Shown: in pieces, positions 6,926-17,300 of the stretch
How the letters are laid out: each line of letters opens with the position of its first letter
Numbering within the stretch: the stretch's first letter is position 1
NCBI GenBank assembly: GCA_027021385.1
Contig: JALUUL010000058.1
Span: 49,038 to 113,037 of the forward strand
DNA length: 64,000 bases
Source: Planctomycetota bacterium
GTDB lineage: Bacteria > Planctomycetota > UBA1135 > GCA-002748355
Direction of reading: 5' to 3'
Notes under the pieces: model-generated
What the model was told of the DNA's origin: nothing
Seen by the model: the letters and a program-made list of their open reading frames with translations, nothing else
Databases searched by the model: none
Position numbers and translations under genes: made by a program

Positions 6926-9133
6926 TCAGCGGCTCGCCTGGAAGGCGAAACGCTTCTTCAGGCCCACGAGGTTGTAGGAGTTGCGGAGCACGGAGAGGAG
7001 ACGCTCCCGGGAGAAGGAAAACCATTCGTTCAGGAGATGACGGCGGTCGACCCCGGCGAGCCCGGCCTCCTTCTTCCCCGCGAGGCGGCAGACGTAGAAC
7101 ACCCCCTCGGTCGCATCCTCGAGCACGTCGCTGACCCGTCCCTCCTCCAAATCCCGAATCGAGGGTTCGGCTTCCAGGAAGGCCGCAGCCCCCTTCACCT
7201 TCAAACTGAAGAGCGGGTCCGAGGACGCGTCGTCGAAGAACGGGCCGAGGGTCCGGATCTCGAGTCCCGCGACCTTGGCGGCCTCCGCGAAGGCCTCCCC
7301 GAGTTTGGGGGCGATCGCCTCGACGATCTCGGGATCCAGCTTCTTCTCGATCTCCTTGCGGATCGACGCGCGTTCGTCCTCTCCGCGAGAGAGTTCCTTC
7401 TCGAGTTTCGCGAGCTGTTTCTTGAACAAGGGGATCGCCCGCTTCACGAGGTCGGGCGATTCGAGCATCTTCTTCTTCTCGGCGATGTCCTTCTCGAGGC
7501 TGCTCTTCCATGCCTCGAATTTCTTTCCGACCTCCTCCTCGATCCGCTTGCGGATCGAGGCGACCTTTTCGGGAACGAGGGCCTCGGCCTTCTTCCTCAT
7601 GAGTTCGAGGAAGCGTTCGGCCCTTTTCTTCGCCTTCTTCTTGGCTTCCAGCTTCGCCCAGGTCTTCCGGGCCTCATCCCTGATCGAGGCGAGGGGCTTC
7701 AGGACGTTCATCTCCCGTTCGAGGAGATGGAAGAAGAACATGCCCTTCTCGGCCGTCTGCACGGCCGACAGCATCCCGACCTCGGAAACGCTTCCGAGGG
7801 CCCAGAACCCTTCCCATCGTCCGAGGACACCGAGTTCCTTGTATTCCTCCGGAGCCTTCAGTTCCCCGGGCTCGAGAAAGGTCAGCCCCTTCCTCCCCTT
7901 CGCGATCTTCTCGAACCAGGCCTTCAGGTCGAAGGAGGAAGCCGCCCCATCCTTGGAATCCTCCTTCCCCTCGCTTCCGGTCTTCTCGCCGGCTTCCTCG
8001 CTGGCCTTCCGGGCCTGATCGAGGAGGCGCTCGACGACCGCCTCCAGCTTCATCCGGCGCTTGACGTCTTCCTTGACCTCCTGGAAGGGTCTGTACTTCG
8101 CCTGTTCCGGGGTCGGAGGGAGCATGGGTTGCGGCTTCGCGGGGGGCTTCGTCGTTTCTCCGCCCCCCTGTCCCCCGGAGCCCGCCCCGCCCTGGGGATC
8201 CTGGAGGAGCCCGCCGTCCTCGTCGCGCTTCCCGCCCCCGTCCCCGGAGGCGTCCTTACCCGGTTCCTTCCAGTCGGGACGGACATAGAGTCGATCCCGA
8301 TCGAAGTTGTAGCGGGTCTCCAGGTCCTCCTCCGAGGGATCCTCGTAGTCCTTCAGCTCTTCCGCGAACTCCTCGAGCTTCGCCTCGGCCTCGAGGAGGG
8401 CGACTCCGTCGAAACGGACGTGGACCGGGTCGACGAAGCCGTATTTCGTCTGGTCGTCCTTGGACAGGGAGGCGATCCAGGCGGAGAGCTTCCCGTCGTC
8501 AGGCGGATTCTCGAGGAGCTTCTTCTCGTCCTCCTTGCTCGAGAACTCGAGGTACTGGAGTTCGAGGAGCTTGCGCTTCCTGCCGAGGGCCTCGGCCTGG
8601 GCCGCGGCGCTCAAGTCCGTCCCCGCGAGTTGTTCGAGATGCACGAGGATCGAGATCTTGAGGCCCTCCCGGACGAGGAGCCGGAGGGAGGACTCATCCC
8701 CGACCCCGAGGGCCCGGGCCAGCTGGCGGGGGTCTCCCCCCACCTTCGAGACCAGCTCGAGTACGGCCTTGTCCGTCTCCTCGTCCGAGACGTCGATCCC
8801 CCTCTCGATCGCCACCCGGCGCAGGATCGCGAAGACCAGGGTCGGATCCTGGGTGAAGTCGGGCTCCAGGTCGGCGAAGACGAAACTCCGCCAGGGAAGC
8901 TGCATCTGGAGGAGTCTCGCCTGCATCCGGGCAAGGCTCATCCCCATCTGCTGGTCCTCCATCGTGAGTTCGATCGTCTTCGACCCGTTCTCCCCGACCG
9001 GGACCAGGATCGTTCCGAGGCTCGGCTGGCCGAGCCGGGCGACGTAGGCGTAGATCGCGCCCGTGATCGAAAAGGTCACGAGGGCGAAGAGGGTCAGGGC
9101 GAGGAACAGGGGTCGCTTGTATTTCTCGAACAT
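6926..9133 (-). CDS. Membrane-anchored SurA/PpiD-like chaperone-type protein
   Basis: A 735-residue protein with one transmembrane helix at residues 9-31 and a large periplasmic part, the layout of PpiD. Residues of roughly 50-230 form a helical SurA-N-like chaperone region. A glycine/proline/aspartate-rich linker follows (about 285-345), then a long charged, Lys/Glu-rich helical stretch (about 480-600) that could form coiled coil. No clear parvulin domain is visible, so it may be a chaperone without isomerase activity. It is the last gene of the long pseudopilin operon, 96 bases behind scpB, with its own possible -10 element in that gap. Similarity is by architecture, not by a diagnostic motif. 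Confidence 0.6.
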   Translation of the reverse strand: MFEKYKRPLFLALTLFALVTFSITGAIYAYVARLGQPSLGTILVPVGENGSKTIELTMEDQQMGMSLARMQARLLQMQLPWRSFVFADLEPDFTQDPTLVFAILRRVAIERGIDVSDEETDKAVLELVSKVGGDPRQLARALGVGDESSLRLLVREGLKISILVHLEQLAGTDLSAAAQAEALGRKRKLLELQYLEFSSKEDEKKLLENPPDDGKLSAWIASLSKDDQTKYGFVDPVHVRFDGVALLEAEAKLEEFAEELKDYEDPSEEDLETRYNFDRDRLYVRPDWKEPGKDASGDGGGKRDEDGGLLQDPQGGAGSGGQGGGETTKPPAKPQPMLPPTPEQAKYRPFQEVKEDVKRRMKLEAVVERLLDQARKASEEAGEKTGSEGKEDSKDGAASSFDLKAWFEKIAKGRKGLTFLEPGELKAPEEYKELGVLGRWEGFWALGSVSEVGMLSAVQTAEKGMFFFHLLEREMNVLKPLASIRDEARKTWAKLEAKKKAKKRAERFLELMRKKAEALVPEKVASIRKRIEEEVGKKFEAWKSSLEKDIAEKKKMLESPDLVKRAIPLFKKQLAKLEKELSRGEDERASIRKEIEKKLDPEIVEAIAPKLGEAFAEAAKVAGLEIRTLGPFFDDASSDPLFSLKVKGAAAFLEAEPSIRDLEEGRVSDVLEDATEGVFYVCRLAGKKEAGLAGVDRRHLLNEWFSFSRERLLSVLRNSYNLVGLKKRFAFQASR

Positions 9134-9175
9134 CGTCTCCCCATAGGGGGTTCGGGCAACCGAAGAAAGCGGGCC

Positions 9176-9181
9176 ATGATA
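9176..9181 (-). promoter_or_regulatory. Possible -10 element upstream of SurA/PpiD-like gene
   Basis: TATCAT on the minus strand, one mismatch from TATAAT, in a short gap between scpB and the SurA/PpiD-like gene. Transcription would begin about 35 bases before the ATG. There is no good -35 hexamer. Confidence 0.3.
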
Positions 9182-9229
9182 GGCTCCCGGCTTCCCCCGG
9201 GAAACCCGAGCACGGGGGAAAGCCCGAAC

Positions 9230-10066
9230 TCAGATCCGACCCTGCTGGAACTCCCGGAGGGAGGGAAGATCCTCGAGGGAGGAGAGCCCGAAACGATCGA
9301 GAAAGGACCGGGTCGTTCCGTATTGGAACGGGGCGCCGGGAACCTCCGCCCGTCCCAGGACCCGGATCAGTTTCCGGTCCAGGAGGGCCCGGAGCATCGG
9401 GCCGACCTTGACCCCGCGGATCGCCTCGATCTCGGCTCGGATGACGGGTTGCCGGTAGGCGATGATCGCGAGGGTCTCGAGCGCGGCGGGGGTCAGGCGC
9501 TCGACCCGGCGCAGCCTCTTGAGCCGCAGCAGGAAGGGGTAGAACTCCTGCCGCGTATAGAGTCTCCAGGCCCCTCCGTGCTCCCGGCATTCATAGGGGC
9601 GGCCCTCCCGGTCGAGCCGTTCCTCGAGCGCCTCCAGGGCCTCCTTGACCCGACTGGCGGGGACCCCCAGCACCTCGGAAAGCCTCCCGAGGCCCAGGGC
9701 TTCCGTCGACGCGAAGAGGACCGCCTCGAGGGTCCGTGACAATCTCCGCTCGTCCTCCTCGTCCCCTTCCATGAAGGGATGGACCGCTGGAACCTCCTCC
9801 CCCCGCTCGGAAAGCCGGATCTCCGCGTCCTCGAAACCCTCTGCCTCCGGGTCGGGGTCCCGAGGGGACGCGGCGCGGGATTCCCGGCCTTCGGAATCGG
9901 ATCGGGTCGGGCTCTCCGGGGCGGGGACCTCCGCCGGCGGCGGAAACGCGGACCCGACCGGCGCCTCGGGAGGAGAGGGGACCTCGTCCTCGAAGGGACG
10001 GTCCGGATCGGCCTTGCGGATCATGCGCTCACGATACCAGGGGAGGAAGTCGAAGACAGCCGTCAT
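9230..10066 (-). CDS. scpB: Segregation and condensation protein ScpB with acidic N-terminal extension
   Basis: ScpB forms the SMC-ScpAB condensin complex with kleisin ScpA. The last 190 residues show the two winged-helix domains: LEAVLFASTEALGLGRLSEVL at the start and the highly conserved ALETLAIIAYRQPVIRAEIEAIRG block, then GTTRSFLDRFGL near the end. The first 90 residues are a Pro/Glu/Asp-rich low-complexity extension that usual ScpBs lack. The ATG at 10066 overlaps the preceding stop by four bases; an internal ATG at 10024 is an alternative. ScpA is not adjacent, and the gene is embedded between two foldase-type genes, an unusual place for scpB. Confidence 0.9.
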   Translation of the reverse strand: MTAVFDFLPWYRERMIRKADPDRPFEDEVPSPPEAPVGSAFPPPAEVPAPESPTRSDSEGRESRAASPRDPDPEAEGFEDAEIRLSERGEEVPAVHPFMEGDEEDERRLSRTLEAVLFASTEALGLGRLSEVLGVPASRVKEALEALEERLDREGRPYECREHGGAWRLYTRQEFYPFLLRLKRLRRVERLTPAALETLAIIAYRQPVIRAEIEAIRGVKVGPMLRALLDRKLIRVLGRAEVPGAPFQYGTTRSFLDRFGLSSLEDLPSLREFQQGRI

Positions 10067-11082
10067 CCCTCCTTGAGAAGGAAGGCCGTCATGTCCTCCG
10101 GCCGGATCGGACGGCGGGCCAGGTCCTTCTGGATCTCGGGCCAGACCTCGGAGAACGGGCGGGGATCGGGAAGGGTCCGTTCGAGCACTCTAACGAAGGC
10201 GAAGAACCGCCCCGATCCCCGCTCCTTTCCGCCGAGCTGGGTCGAGGGGAAGGGGAGGAGGGGCGACAGGGCCCCGGCGGGCACCCCTTTCGCCAGACGC
10301 ACGTAGATCCCCCCCCCGGAGAGGGGAAGCCAGCGCAGCAGACCTCCGGCCGGTCCGCTCGGATGGACGGAGGAGGCTCGCGCGACGACCCGGAAGTCGG
10401 CCCCCGCGGCGATCTTTTCGCGAGCCTTGCGGGCCTCCTCCGCCGCGCCCACGAAGATCCGGAGGCGGAGGATTCCTCCGCGGCGCTGGGCGTAGCGGAG
10501 GGCGTAGGCGCGCAGCCCCCTCCGCCAGGCGAGGAGCGCGATCCGCCGGCGCAGGGAGGGCAATTCCTCCCCGAAGGTCGCGGACACCCAGTCCTCGAAG
10601 GAGAGTCCTACACGGCCTTCCCGCCGGAAGCGCCGCTCGAGACGCGCGAGTTCGGAGCGCAGCGCGAGCCTGAGGTCCTCCTTCGGAACGAAGATCCGAT
10701 GGCGTTCCGCGAAGGCCCGGACCGCCTGGTCCAGCCGACAGAGTTCGAGGAGCTCGGCGACGGTCTTCGGGTCGCGCTCGGCGAGGCGGTCGAGGAGATG
10801 ATGGGCGCGGATCTCGCCCTCCTTCCCCCTGCCGAGAACCCGATCCTCGGACCCCATGCCGGTCATCGCCTCGAGCGAAAAATCGGGAATCGCCCCCCCC
10901 GGATCGACCTTCCTTCCCGCCCGCCCTTTCGGGAGGGCTCCCGCCTCTTCCAGGTCCTCCTCGGCCCTCACGGCCACGGGCGCCTCGACCCGCCCCGCCC
11001 CGGGGGGAGGAGGGATCCTCGTCCCCCCGCATCCGGCGAACAGGCCCCAGACCAGGAAGGCCGCGCCCCCCCTCGTCCTCAT
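10063..11082 (-). CDS. Peptidyl-prolyl isomerase-like lipoprotein (PpiC/SurA type)
   Basis: A 339-residue protein starting with a lipoprotein-like signal (FLVWGLFAGCGG, Cys at about 18). The middle is helical, like the N-terminal part of SurA-family foldases, and residues of about 205-310 resemble a parvulin domain: LRIFVGAAEEARKAREKI, then the 'aaGadF..vA...S' pattern as AAGADFRVVARASSVHPSG, GGLLRWLPL, and a late LPFPSTQLG. The start ATG is chosen because it directly precedes the signal peptide and follows the previous stop by five bases. It is transcribed with the pseudopilin genes and may help fold exported subunits. Activity is inferred. Confidence 0.65.
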   Translation of the reverse strand: MRTRGGAAFLVWGLFAGCGGTRIPPPPGAGRVEAPVAVRAEEDLEEAGALPKGRAGRKVDPGGAIPDFSLEAMTGMGSEDRVLGRGKEGEIRAHHLLDRLAERDPKTVAELLELCRLDQAVRAFAERHRIFVPKEDLRLALRSELARLERRFRREGRVGLSFEDWVSATFGEELPSLRRRIALLAWRRGLRAYALRYAQRRGGILRLRIFVGAAEEARKAREKIAAGADFRVVARASSVHPSGPAGGLLRWLPLSGGGIYVRLAKGVPAGALSPLLPFPSTQLGGKERGSGRFFAFVRVLERTLPDPRPFSEVWPEIQKDLARRPIRPEDMTAFLLKEG

Positions 11083-11087
11083 TCCGA

Positions 11088-12584
11088 TCAACGGAAGCGC
11101 AGGATGCGGAAGAAACGCGTCCCGTGGCAGGTCGGGCAGGTCAGCTTGAGGGTCCGCCCCCCCTGGGGTCCCTGGGTTTCGAGATACCCGTTGCTCCCGC
11201 AGGTCGGGCAGGCGCGGAGGTGCGCGGACATCAGTTCGTAGTCGCCCCCGTTCTCGGCGTAGTAGGCCATGATCCATTGCTGGCGCTCGAGCGAAGTAGC
11301 CCGCTTCCACCATTGCTCCGGGGTCTCGAGATTGACGGCGCCACCTTTGCCGCCCCCCCCCCGGTTGACCCGCTTCAGGAACTCGCGCAGCCGCCGTTCG
11401 ATCTCCCGGATGCGTTTCGACTTCCCCCCCTTCGGGCCCGCCTTCTTCTTCGCGATCTGCTGCCCGATCTTCGTCCCCTTCAACACCCCGTCCTTTCCGA
11501 GGACCCAGGAACCCGTTCCGTAGTTCGCCTTGTGCTCCTTGAGCCCCCTCAACCCCATCCGCTCGCGGAAGAAGGTCTCGACCTCGCTCTCCTCGAGACC
11601 GTACTTCTTTGCGATCCTGGCTCGGATCTCCTCCCCGATCTTCTCCTGCGCGAGGGTCTTGGCCTGCTCGATCCCGAGACTGCGGTCGGTGGCCGCGATC
11701 TTGGAGAGGGTCAGCAGGGAATCGAACCAGGCCCCCGCCACCTTCCGGACGAGATAGGCCTTCCTCGCCTCCTCGAGCTTCTTCTTCCGGTTCTCGAACT
11801 CCCCCCGGAGGGGACTGTCGGGAAACCTCTTCTCGAACTCTTCGACGACCTTCCCGGCGCCGGCGAAATCCTTGCGGTTCCGGAGGATGTTGATCTTGGC
11901 GAGGAGATCGGCCTGCTCCTTGTTGTTCAGAAGGGTGTCCACCTTCGCGATCCGCTGGTCGATGACCCCGGCCTGCTTGCCTCCGCCCAGTTCCTTGGCC
12001 TTCAGCAGGTGCTCCTTGGCCCGGGCGTAATCCTCGACCCGGATCAGGTAATCCGCGAGGAGGGCGTGCTTGTCGGGATCCTCTCCGGGATCGATCTCGT
12101 TCCTCTTCCTTTCGTAGATCTGATCGGGGGTCAGGACTTCACGGATCGGGACCTCGAGGGTCTCGGGGATCCCTCGGAGATCGGCGACCCGGACCTTGTA
12201 GACGAGGGTCTTCTTGCGGAGGACGATCGTTCGTCCGTCCCGGGAGACGAGTTCGCCGACCAGGGTCTGGCGAGTCCCCCCGGGCCGTTCGACCTCCACC
12301 TTCAAGGCCTTCGTGAGGACGGCGTTCCCTGCGGAGGGATCGATCAGACTCCAGGCCTCGCGGATTCTCACCGCGTCCGGGGCCGCGAGGTCCGACCAGC
12401 GCAGTTCGAGGAGACCGCCGGTGTCCGCGCGCCGGAAACTCAGTCCGTTCTCGTCCGCGTGCTCGATCTTCCCGATCAGCAGTCCTCCCCTGCGCAATCG
12501 GATCGTGTCCGCCCGGAGACAGGCCGCGCAGAGGAAGATCGCGAGAAGAAGGACCCCCGAACGCCCGAAAGGTCTTCTGTTCAT
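11088..12584 (-). CDS. Secreted protein with C-terminal double-CxxC zinc ribbon
   Basis: A 498-residue protein with a signal peptide (about residues 10-25, LLLAIFLCAACLRA). The N-terminal domain (RRGGLLIGKIEHADENGL) resembles small beta-barrel 'SHD1-like' repeats seen in planctomycete secreted proteins. A helical region with tetratricopeptide character follows (about 165-290), then basic helices. The last 45 residues hold CPTCG and CPTCHG separated by about 20 residues, a DnaJ-like zinc ribbon. The ATG overlaps the GspI-type stop by four bases, so it is coupled to the pseudopilin genes. I do not recognise a named family; a periplasmic assembly role is only a guess. Confidence 0.6.
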   Translation of the reverse strand: MNRRPFGRSGVLLLAIFLCAACLRADTIRLRRGGLLIGKIEHADENGLSFRRADTGGLLELRWSDLAAPDAVRIREAWSLIDPSAGNAVLTKALKVEVERPGGTRQTLVGELVSRDGRTIVLRKKTLVYKVRVADLRGIPETLEVPIREVLTPDQIYERKRNEIDPGEDPDKHALLADYLIRVEDYARAKEHLLKAKELGGGKQAGVIDQRIAKVDTLLNNKEQADLLAKINILRNRKDFAGAGKVVEEFEKRFPDSPLRGEFENRKKKLEEARKAYLVRKVAGAWFDSLLTLSKIAATDRSLGIEQAKTLAQEKIGEEIRARIAKKYGLEESEVETFFRERMGLRGLKEHKANYGTGSWVLGKDGVLKGTKIGQQIAKKKAGPKGGKSKRIREIERRLREFLKRVNRGGGGKGGAVNLETPEQWWKRATSLERQQWIMAYYAENGGDYELMSAHLRACPTCGSNGYLETQGPQGGRTLKLTCPTCHGTRFFRILRFR

Positions 12585-13114
12585 TTCCGTGCTCCTTCCA
12601 GGATCTCGCGGATCCTGACCGGAAAAGGTTTTCCTCGTGTCACGAGGAAGCGGAAGTTCTCGCCGACCTCCCTGCCCTGCCGTCGCCACCGGACCGAAAC
12701 GAGGACGTAGACCTCGCCGGGACGGTCGGGATCGATCTCCGCTTCCAGATCATAGACCATGCCCGGAAACTCCGGCAGCGCGAGCCCTCGCCGTGGAGGC
12801 GGCAAGGCCTCTCCGAGGTCCCCGATCCAGGCCTCCTCGACGACCCTCTGTTGGACGGCGCGGGCGAGCCTGGAGGCGTCGTGGACCAGTTCGGCGCTCC
12901 GCTCCAACGCGATCCCCCGGGAAAAGACCCCGAGCGCGGTCGTGACCGTGAAGGCGAGGATCATCAAGGCCGCGAGGATCTCGATGAGGGTGAACCCGCC
13001 CTCCCCTTTCGACGGAGGAACCGGTCGGGATCTCGAGGACCCGGACCGTCCCCCTCCCGAACGGAAGAAAGGCGAGGAGACCGGAGTTCGAGGGGATCCG
13101 CGGTTCTCATCCAT
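12581..13114 (-). CDS. gspI: GspI-type pseudopilin
   Basis: A 177-residue minor pseudopilin. After a charged leader of about 45 residues rich in Ser, Arg and Pro, it has the prepilin peptidase site and hydrophobic helix EGG/FTLIEILAALMILAFTV with Glu at +5. The C-terminal part is a small alpha/beta domain with VYDLEAEIDPDRPGEVYVLVSVRW, like GspI. It lies after GspJ and overlaps it by eight bases, the conserved order in type II secretion clusters reversed by strand. The start ATG at 13114 makes the leader unusually long; a closer start is possible but not obvious. Confidence 0.75.
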   Translation of the reverse strand: MDENRGSPRTPVSSPFFRSGGGRSGSSRSRPVPPSKGEGGFTLIEILAALMILAFTVTTALGVFSRGIALERSAELVHDASRLARAVQQRVVEEAWIGDLGEALPPPRRGLALPEFPGMVYDLEAEIDPDRPGEVYVLVSVRWRRQGREVGENFRFLVTRGKPFPVRIREILEGARK

Positions 13115-14363
13115 TCCAGGACTCCCTCGCGAGCGGAAGGGGCAGGACGAGAACCCCGGTCCGCCCGACATGGATCCGGGCCCCCGCGGGATGGCGGCGG
13201 GGTCGCGTTCCCCGCCCTCCCCGGCTGAGTCCGGAGAGGCGGTTTCCGCGCAGGCTCCGGTACCGGATCCATTCGCTGCGGATCTTGATCCACGCGTAGG
13301 GTTTCGGAACCGGCAGGGATTCGGGGCGATCGACGAGGATCTCCTCGTCGCGCTCGCCGAGTTCGGAGCGGAGGCGCGCCGTCCGCGCGGCCCCGGGCGG
13401 CGCGTCCACGACGACCTCGATCCGGACGGCGGAGGGAAGGATGTCGTCCAGGGGGTCGGAGAGACTCCGGGCGTCGAGGTCGAGACCGAATCGGAGCACC
13501 GGGTGTCCGTCCGGGAAGCCGCCGGCCCGGGCCGAATCCCAACAGGTCTCCGGCCCCCGGTCGGAACCCGGGGCCTCGTCGAAGCTCGTCGTGTACTGGG
13601 ATTTGAAGAGGTAACCGAGATGGAGGAGTCCGGTGAGGAGGGGCTCGTAACGCGGCCCCCCCCGTTCCCGGTCGTCCGGATCGAGGTCGTCGACCCAACG
13701 GCCGCCTCCCTCGTCTTCGAGGAGACGCACGGCCCGTTCGAGGACGAGGTAGGCGCCGTCCTCCTCACCGGTCGGACGGACCCGGAGACAGACCTCCGCG
13801 AGCGGGAAGACCCGGATCTCGCCGAGACGCAGCCGGAGTTCGTTTTCGAGTTCGGCCTCCCCCGATTCCCTGCCTTCCTTCCTCCATTCCTCGATCCACT
13901 TCTCCCGGAGGAGGCGGACGGCCTCCATCGGCGCGGGTTGGATGACCATCCGGATTCTCGGAAACCAGTCCTTCCGCCCGGGATCCCCCTCGGCGGCCTC
14001 CCCGGGCGTCCTCTTTCCCGAGGGCTCGAAGGGGAGGAAGTCCGCCCGGAACCGTCCGGCCGTCGAGACCCGGTCCCCGGGTCGATAGGCCGCGAAGAGT
14101 CCGCTCCTCCCGGTCGTGTAGTTCCGCCCCAGCAGGGGGGCCATCCTTCGGAGGTCCGCGGAAGCGTGCGCGAGGGCCGCCGAACAGCGGGCCTCGAGGG
14201 CCGCTTGGCCCTCCCCCGTCTGCCAGATCCGGAGGCTCTCGGTCAGGAAACGCGTCAGGAACAGGAAGAAGAACGCGAGAATCCCCATGACCAGGAGGAG
14301 TTCGAGCAGCGTGAAGCCCGAGGCGCAGCCGGGCCGTCCCCCCCTCTCGATACGGCCCCTCAC
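13107..14363 (-). CDS. gspJ: GspJ-type pseudopilin with C-terminal 'ELIxY' module
   Basis: A 418-residue minor pseudopilin, about twice the usual GspJ length. The prepilin site is SG/FTLLELLLVMGILAFFFLF near residue 17. The core carries PLLGRNYTTGRSGLFAAY and a GspJ-like beta-rich region. Near residues 365-400 there is a segment (IRSEWIRYRSLRGNRLSGL) that matches a module repeated in the adjacent GspK-type protein. GTG start overlapping the previous stop as GTGA. It would sit at the pseudopilus tip with GspI and GspK. The extra length is the odd feature. Confidence 0.7.
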   Translation of the reverse strand: MRGRIERGGRPGCASGFTLLELLLVMGILAFFFLFLTRFLTESLRIWQTGEGQAALEARCSAALAHASADLRRMAPLLGRNYTTGRSGLFAAYRPGDRVSTAGRFRADFLPFEPSGKRTPGEAAEGDPGRKDWFPRIRMVIQPAPMEAVRLLREKWIEEWRKEGRESGEAELENELRLRLGEIRVFPLAEVCLRVRPTGEEDGAYLVLERAVRLLEDEGGGRWVDDLDPDDRERGGPRYEPLLTGLLHLGYLFKSQYTTSFDEAPGSDRGPETCWDSARAGGFPDGHPVLRFGLDLDARSLSDPLDDILPSAVRIEVVVDAPPGAARTARLRSELGERDEEILVDRPESLPVPKPYAWIKIRSEWIRYRSLRGNRLSGLSRGGRGTRPRRHPAGARIHVGRTGVLVLPLPLARESWNG

Positions 14364-17300
14364 CGACTCGCCTCCTGCCGGAAGATCCTCGTCGGCGCCT
14401 GGTAGGAAAAGGCGAAGGTCTTGATCGCCGGGCTCTTCTTCCAGGCCGTCGCGTTGAAGAGCACCGGCTGGAAGGCCCCGGCCAGGTAGCGGACCCCGAA
14501 ACGGAAATCCCAGAGCGAACCCTGCGCCAGGATGCGCCGCCCGAGCCTCCCATCCTTGCGCCGGGGATCCCGGAAGCGCCAGAGGCCGAAGGTCCCGTCC
14601 GGAGCCGAGAACGGGACCCTTTCGTCGACCCGGACGCTGAGCTCGAGGTCCATCATGGATTCGGGGATCTCCTCCTCCCAGGTCACCTCCGTCAGAAAGA
14701 CGTCCGGGGCCTCGAAGCCGAAACCGAACCACGCCATCTCCGGATCCTCGGCCTGTTCGGCGTAGCGGTCCCAGTAGCGGATCGGCCAATGGATGACCAT
14801 GTCGCCCTGGGCATGACCGGCGGGAGTCGTCCCGTAACGGCCGCGGAAGAGTCCCTGTCCCGCATTCCCCCCCTCGGAACTCGCGGCGACCCGGACGGGC
14901 ATCTCGAGGAGATTCCCGCGCGTCCAGGTCCAGTGCACGAGTTCCTGACCGATCAGGGCGGTCCCGGTCGAACGCGGGAGGCGGGCGGGCGCCTGGACGA
15001 GCAGCCCCGGGGTGTCCGCCTTCATCTGGGCGGTCAGGAAGGTCGCGGGCCGGCAGGAGAGGAAATAGACGGGTTCGCCCCGGTCGTGGCTCGCGGGGGT
15101 CGTCCCGAGCAGACCCCGCCCGCTCGGGGAGAGCTGGACCCGGCCGCCTCCCCGGTCCTCGCCGACCGCGCCCAGGACCTCGCGTCCCACGAGGAGGAGG
15201 CCCCCCGACCCGAGGTCCGCGAGGATCGGAGCCCCCCTTCCGAACCGGATCGAAAGGCTCGTGTCCGAGGGACCTACCGGGGCGGTGAGCGTCCCGAGGA
15301 TCTGGTCTCGACTCCCGTCGGAGATCGGGAACCGCCGCAGCCCGACATGACTCTGGACGTCATCGAGCAAGCCCCGGAATAATGGAAGATCCTTCTGAAG
15401 CGACGCTCCGAGGCTGGCCTTGTCCGAGAGGTGCATCGGCAGCTCCCCGCTCGGAAACTTGACGATCCGGTCCAAGAGGCGGGTCTCGCCGCGGAAAGGC
15501 CCCCCGATCAGCGGGATACCCGCCCCCCGGTCGAGGGCCACGAGGTTGCCGGGGGGGCCGAGGTTCGGACCCTGCGCTCGGCGCCCCCTTCCGCGGCCTC
15601 CCGCACCCCCCCGACCCCGCCGGTAGTTCGTCCGGAACGAGGGAAGGCGGACCGCCCAGGTCACCCGGTTCCACTCCGCGGCTCCGGGGTCGCTTGTCCC
15701 CGCCTTCAGGAGGGCGACCCGATCGCCCCGTCCCGGTCTCCCGAGATCGAGGGACCGTTCGAGATCGTCGGCAAGGAGGGTCCGGAAGACCGGAGTCACG
15801 AGACTCCCCCCCCCGTGCGAGTGCGTGGCCGTCCGGGTGAAGGGGTCCCCGCGGAAACCGAAGACCAACCTCGCGAGATAACTCGGTCCGTCTTCCTCGG
15901 GATCGGGGTCGCCGATCTCCGGACGCGAGCTTCGCGGCGGCGTCGGGAAGGTCAGGGGGGACCCGGGGGCCGGTCCGACCATCGACCGGGCGTCGCCTCG
16001 GACCGAGGTCCTCCCCGTGCTCCGCGTGAGGACCTGCATGAGCCTGCGCACCGCCCCGCGCCGGGTCCTCAGGATCATGTCGCCGCGAACGTGGTCGTAG
16101 CGGATCCATTCCAGGTCGTTCTCGGCCGAGGGGTTCCGGAGCTGGACCCATTCGGGGTGCTCGCGGGGGGAGGGATCGACGAGGGCCAGACCCTGGATCG
16201 AGACCGAGATCGGTACGACCCAGGTGAAGAGCTGGGGAAGCTTGTCGGGATCGACCTTCGAGCCGAAGAAGCCCTTTTCCCACTTCGTCACGAAGCGGCT
16301 CGGACCATCGGAGAACCAGGTCCCCCTCCCCGCCCGGAGGTCGGGGGGGAGTTCGCGGATCCCCCGTTCCGCCAGCGTCAGCCTCGAGCCGTCAAAACCA
16401 GAATACCGGATGATCTCGACCCCCCCGACCCGAGTCGTCTCATTGGTCCTCGTGTCGGTGAAGGTGTAGGGCCTCTGGATCAGGAGGGCGTAGCCCCCGT
16501 TCCGGTCGAAGCCGGGAAGCCTGGTCCCGCCGCTCCCCCCGAGTCCGGGCACGGCGAGGGTAAGGCTTCCCCGGAACTTCTCGTCGATCCCGTCCCCGAT
16601 CTTCCGGCTGTAGGAACCCGAGGTGATCGAGATCACGTCGTCGTTGTTCGTCATCCGGGCCACTCCCCACCGCTCGAGACTCGAGGAGCCGAGCCGTCCT
16701 TCCCCCGGGAGGAGGATTCCGTCCCGGACGAGGGGGTTCGCGTATCCATAGAGTTCGATCGAGGCCCCGGCGGGATGGGGATAGATCGGAATCGACGTAA
16801 TCGGGAAGGAAGGTCTCTTCCCCTGATTCCGGGCGTAGGCCCACTCGAGGAGATCGACCCGCACCGCCCGCCCCCCTCTCGAGTCCTTGGGGTCGAGGCT
16901 GAGTCCCGTCCCCGAGATCCCGGTGTATTCGATCAGTTCGTTCCCGATGCGGACGACGCCCTCCGGAGGCATGTCCTCGAGGTCGACCCCGGAGACCGCC
17001 GCTTTCAACTCCGGAAGGACGACGTCCCTCGGCACCCGCACCCCGCCCCGCACGGAATTCTGCAGGAGGGGTGCGAGGTCCAGTTCCGGAAGGTCCGCGT
17101 TCAGGGTCCCGAGGAACGAAGCCTTCCCCTTCAGGGCTCCGTCGGTGAAGAGGGCGATCCCCGAGGGTTTCCCGGACCAGATCTCGAAGGCCAGGTGGAA
17201 CCAGGTCCGCGCCTCGATCCCGTTTCCCTGAAGGGGCACGGTCCACCGGAGCGCGTTCTCCCGGGGTGCGGTCGTCCCCGGATCCGGATCGACCCCCGCC

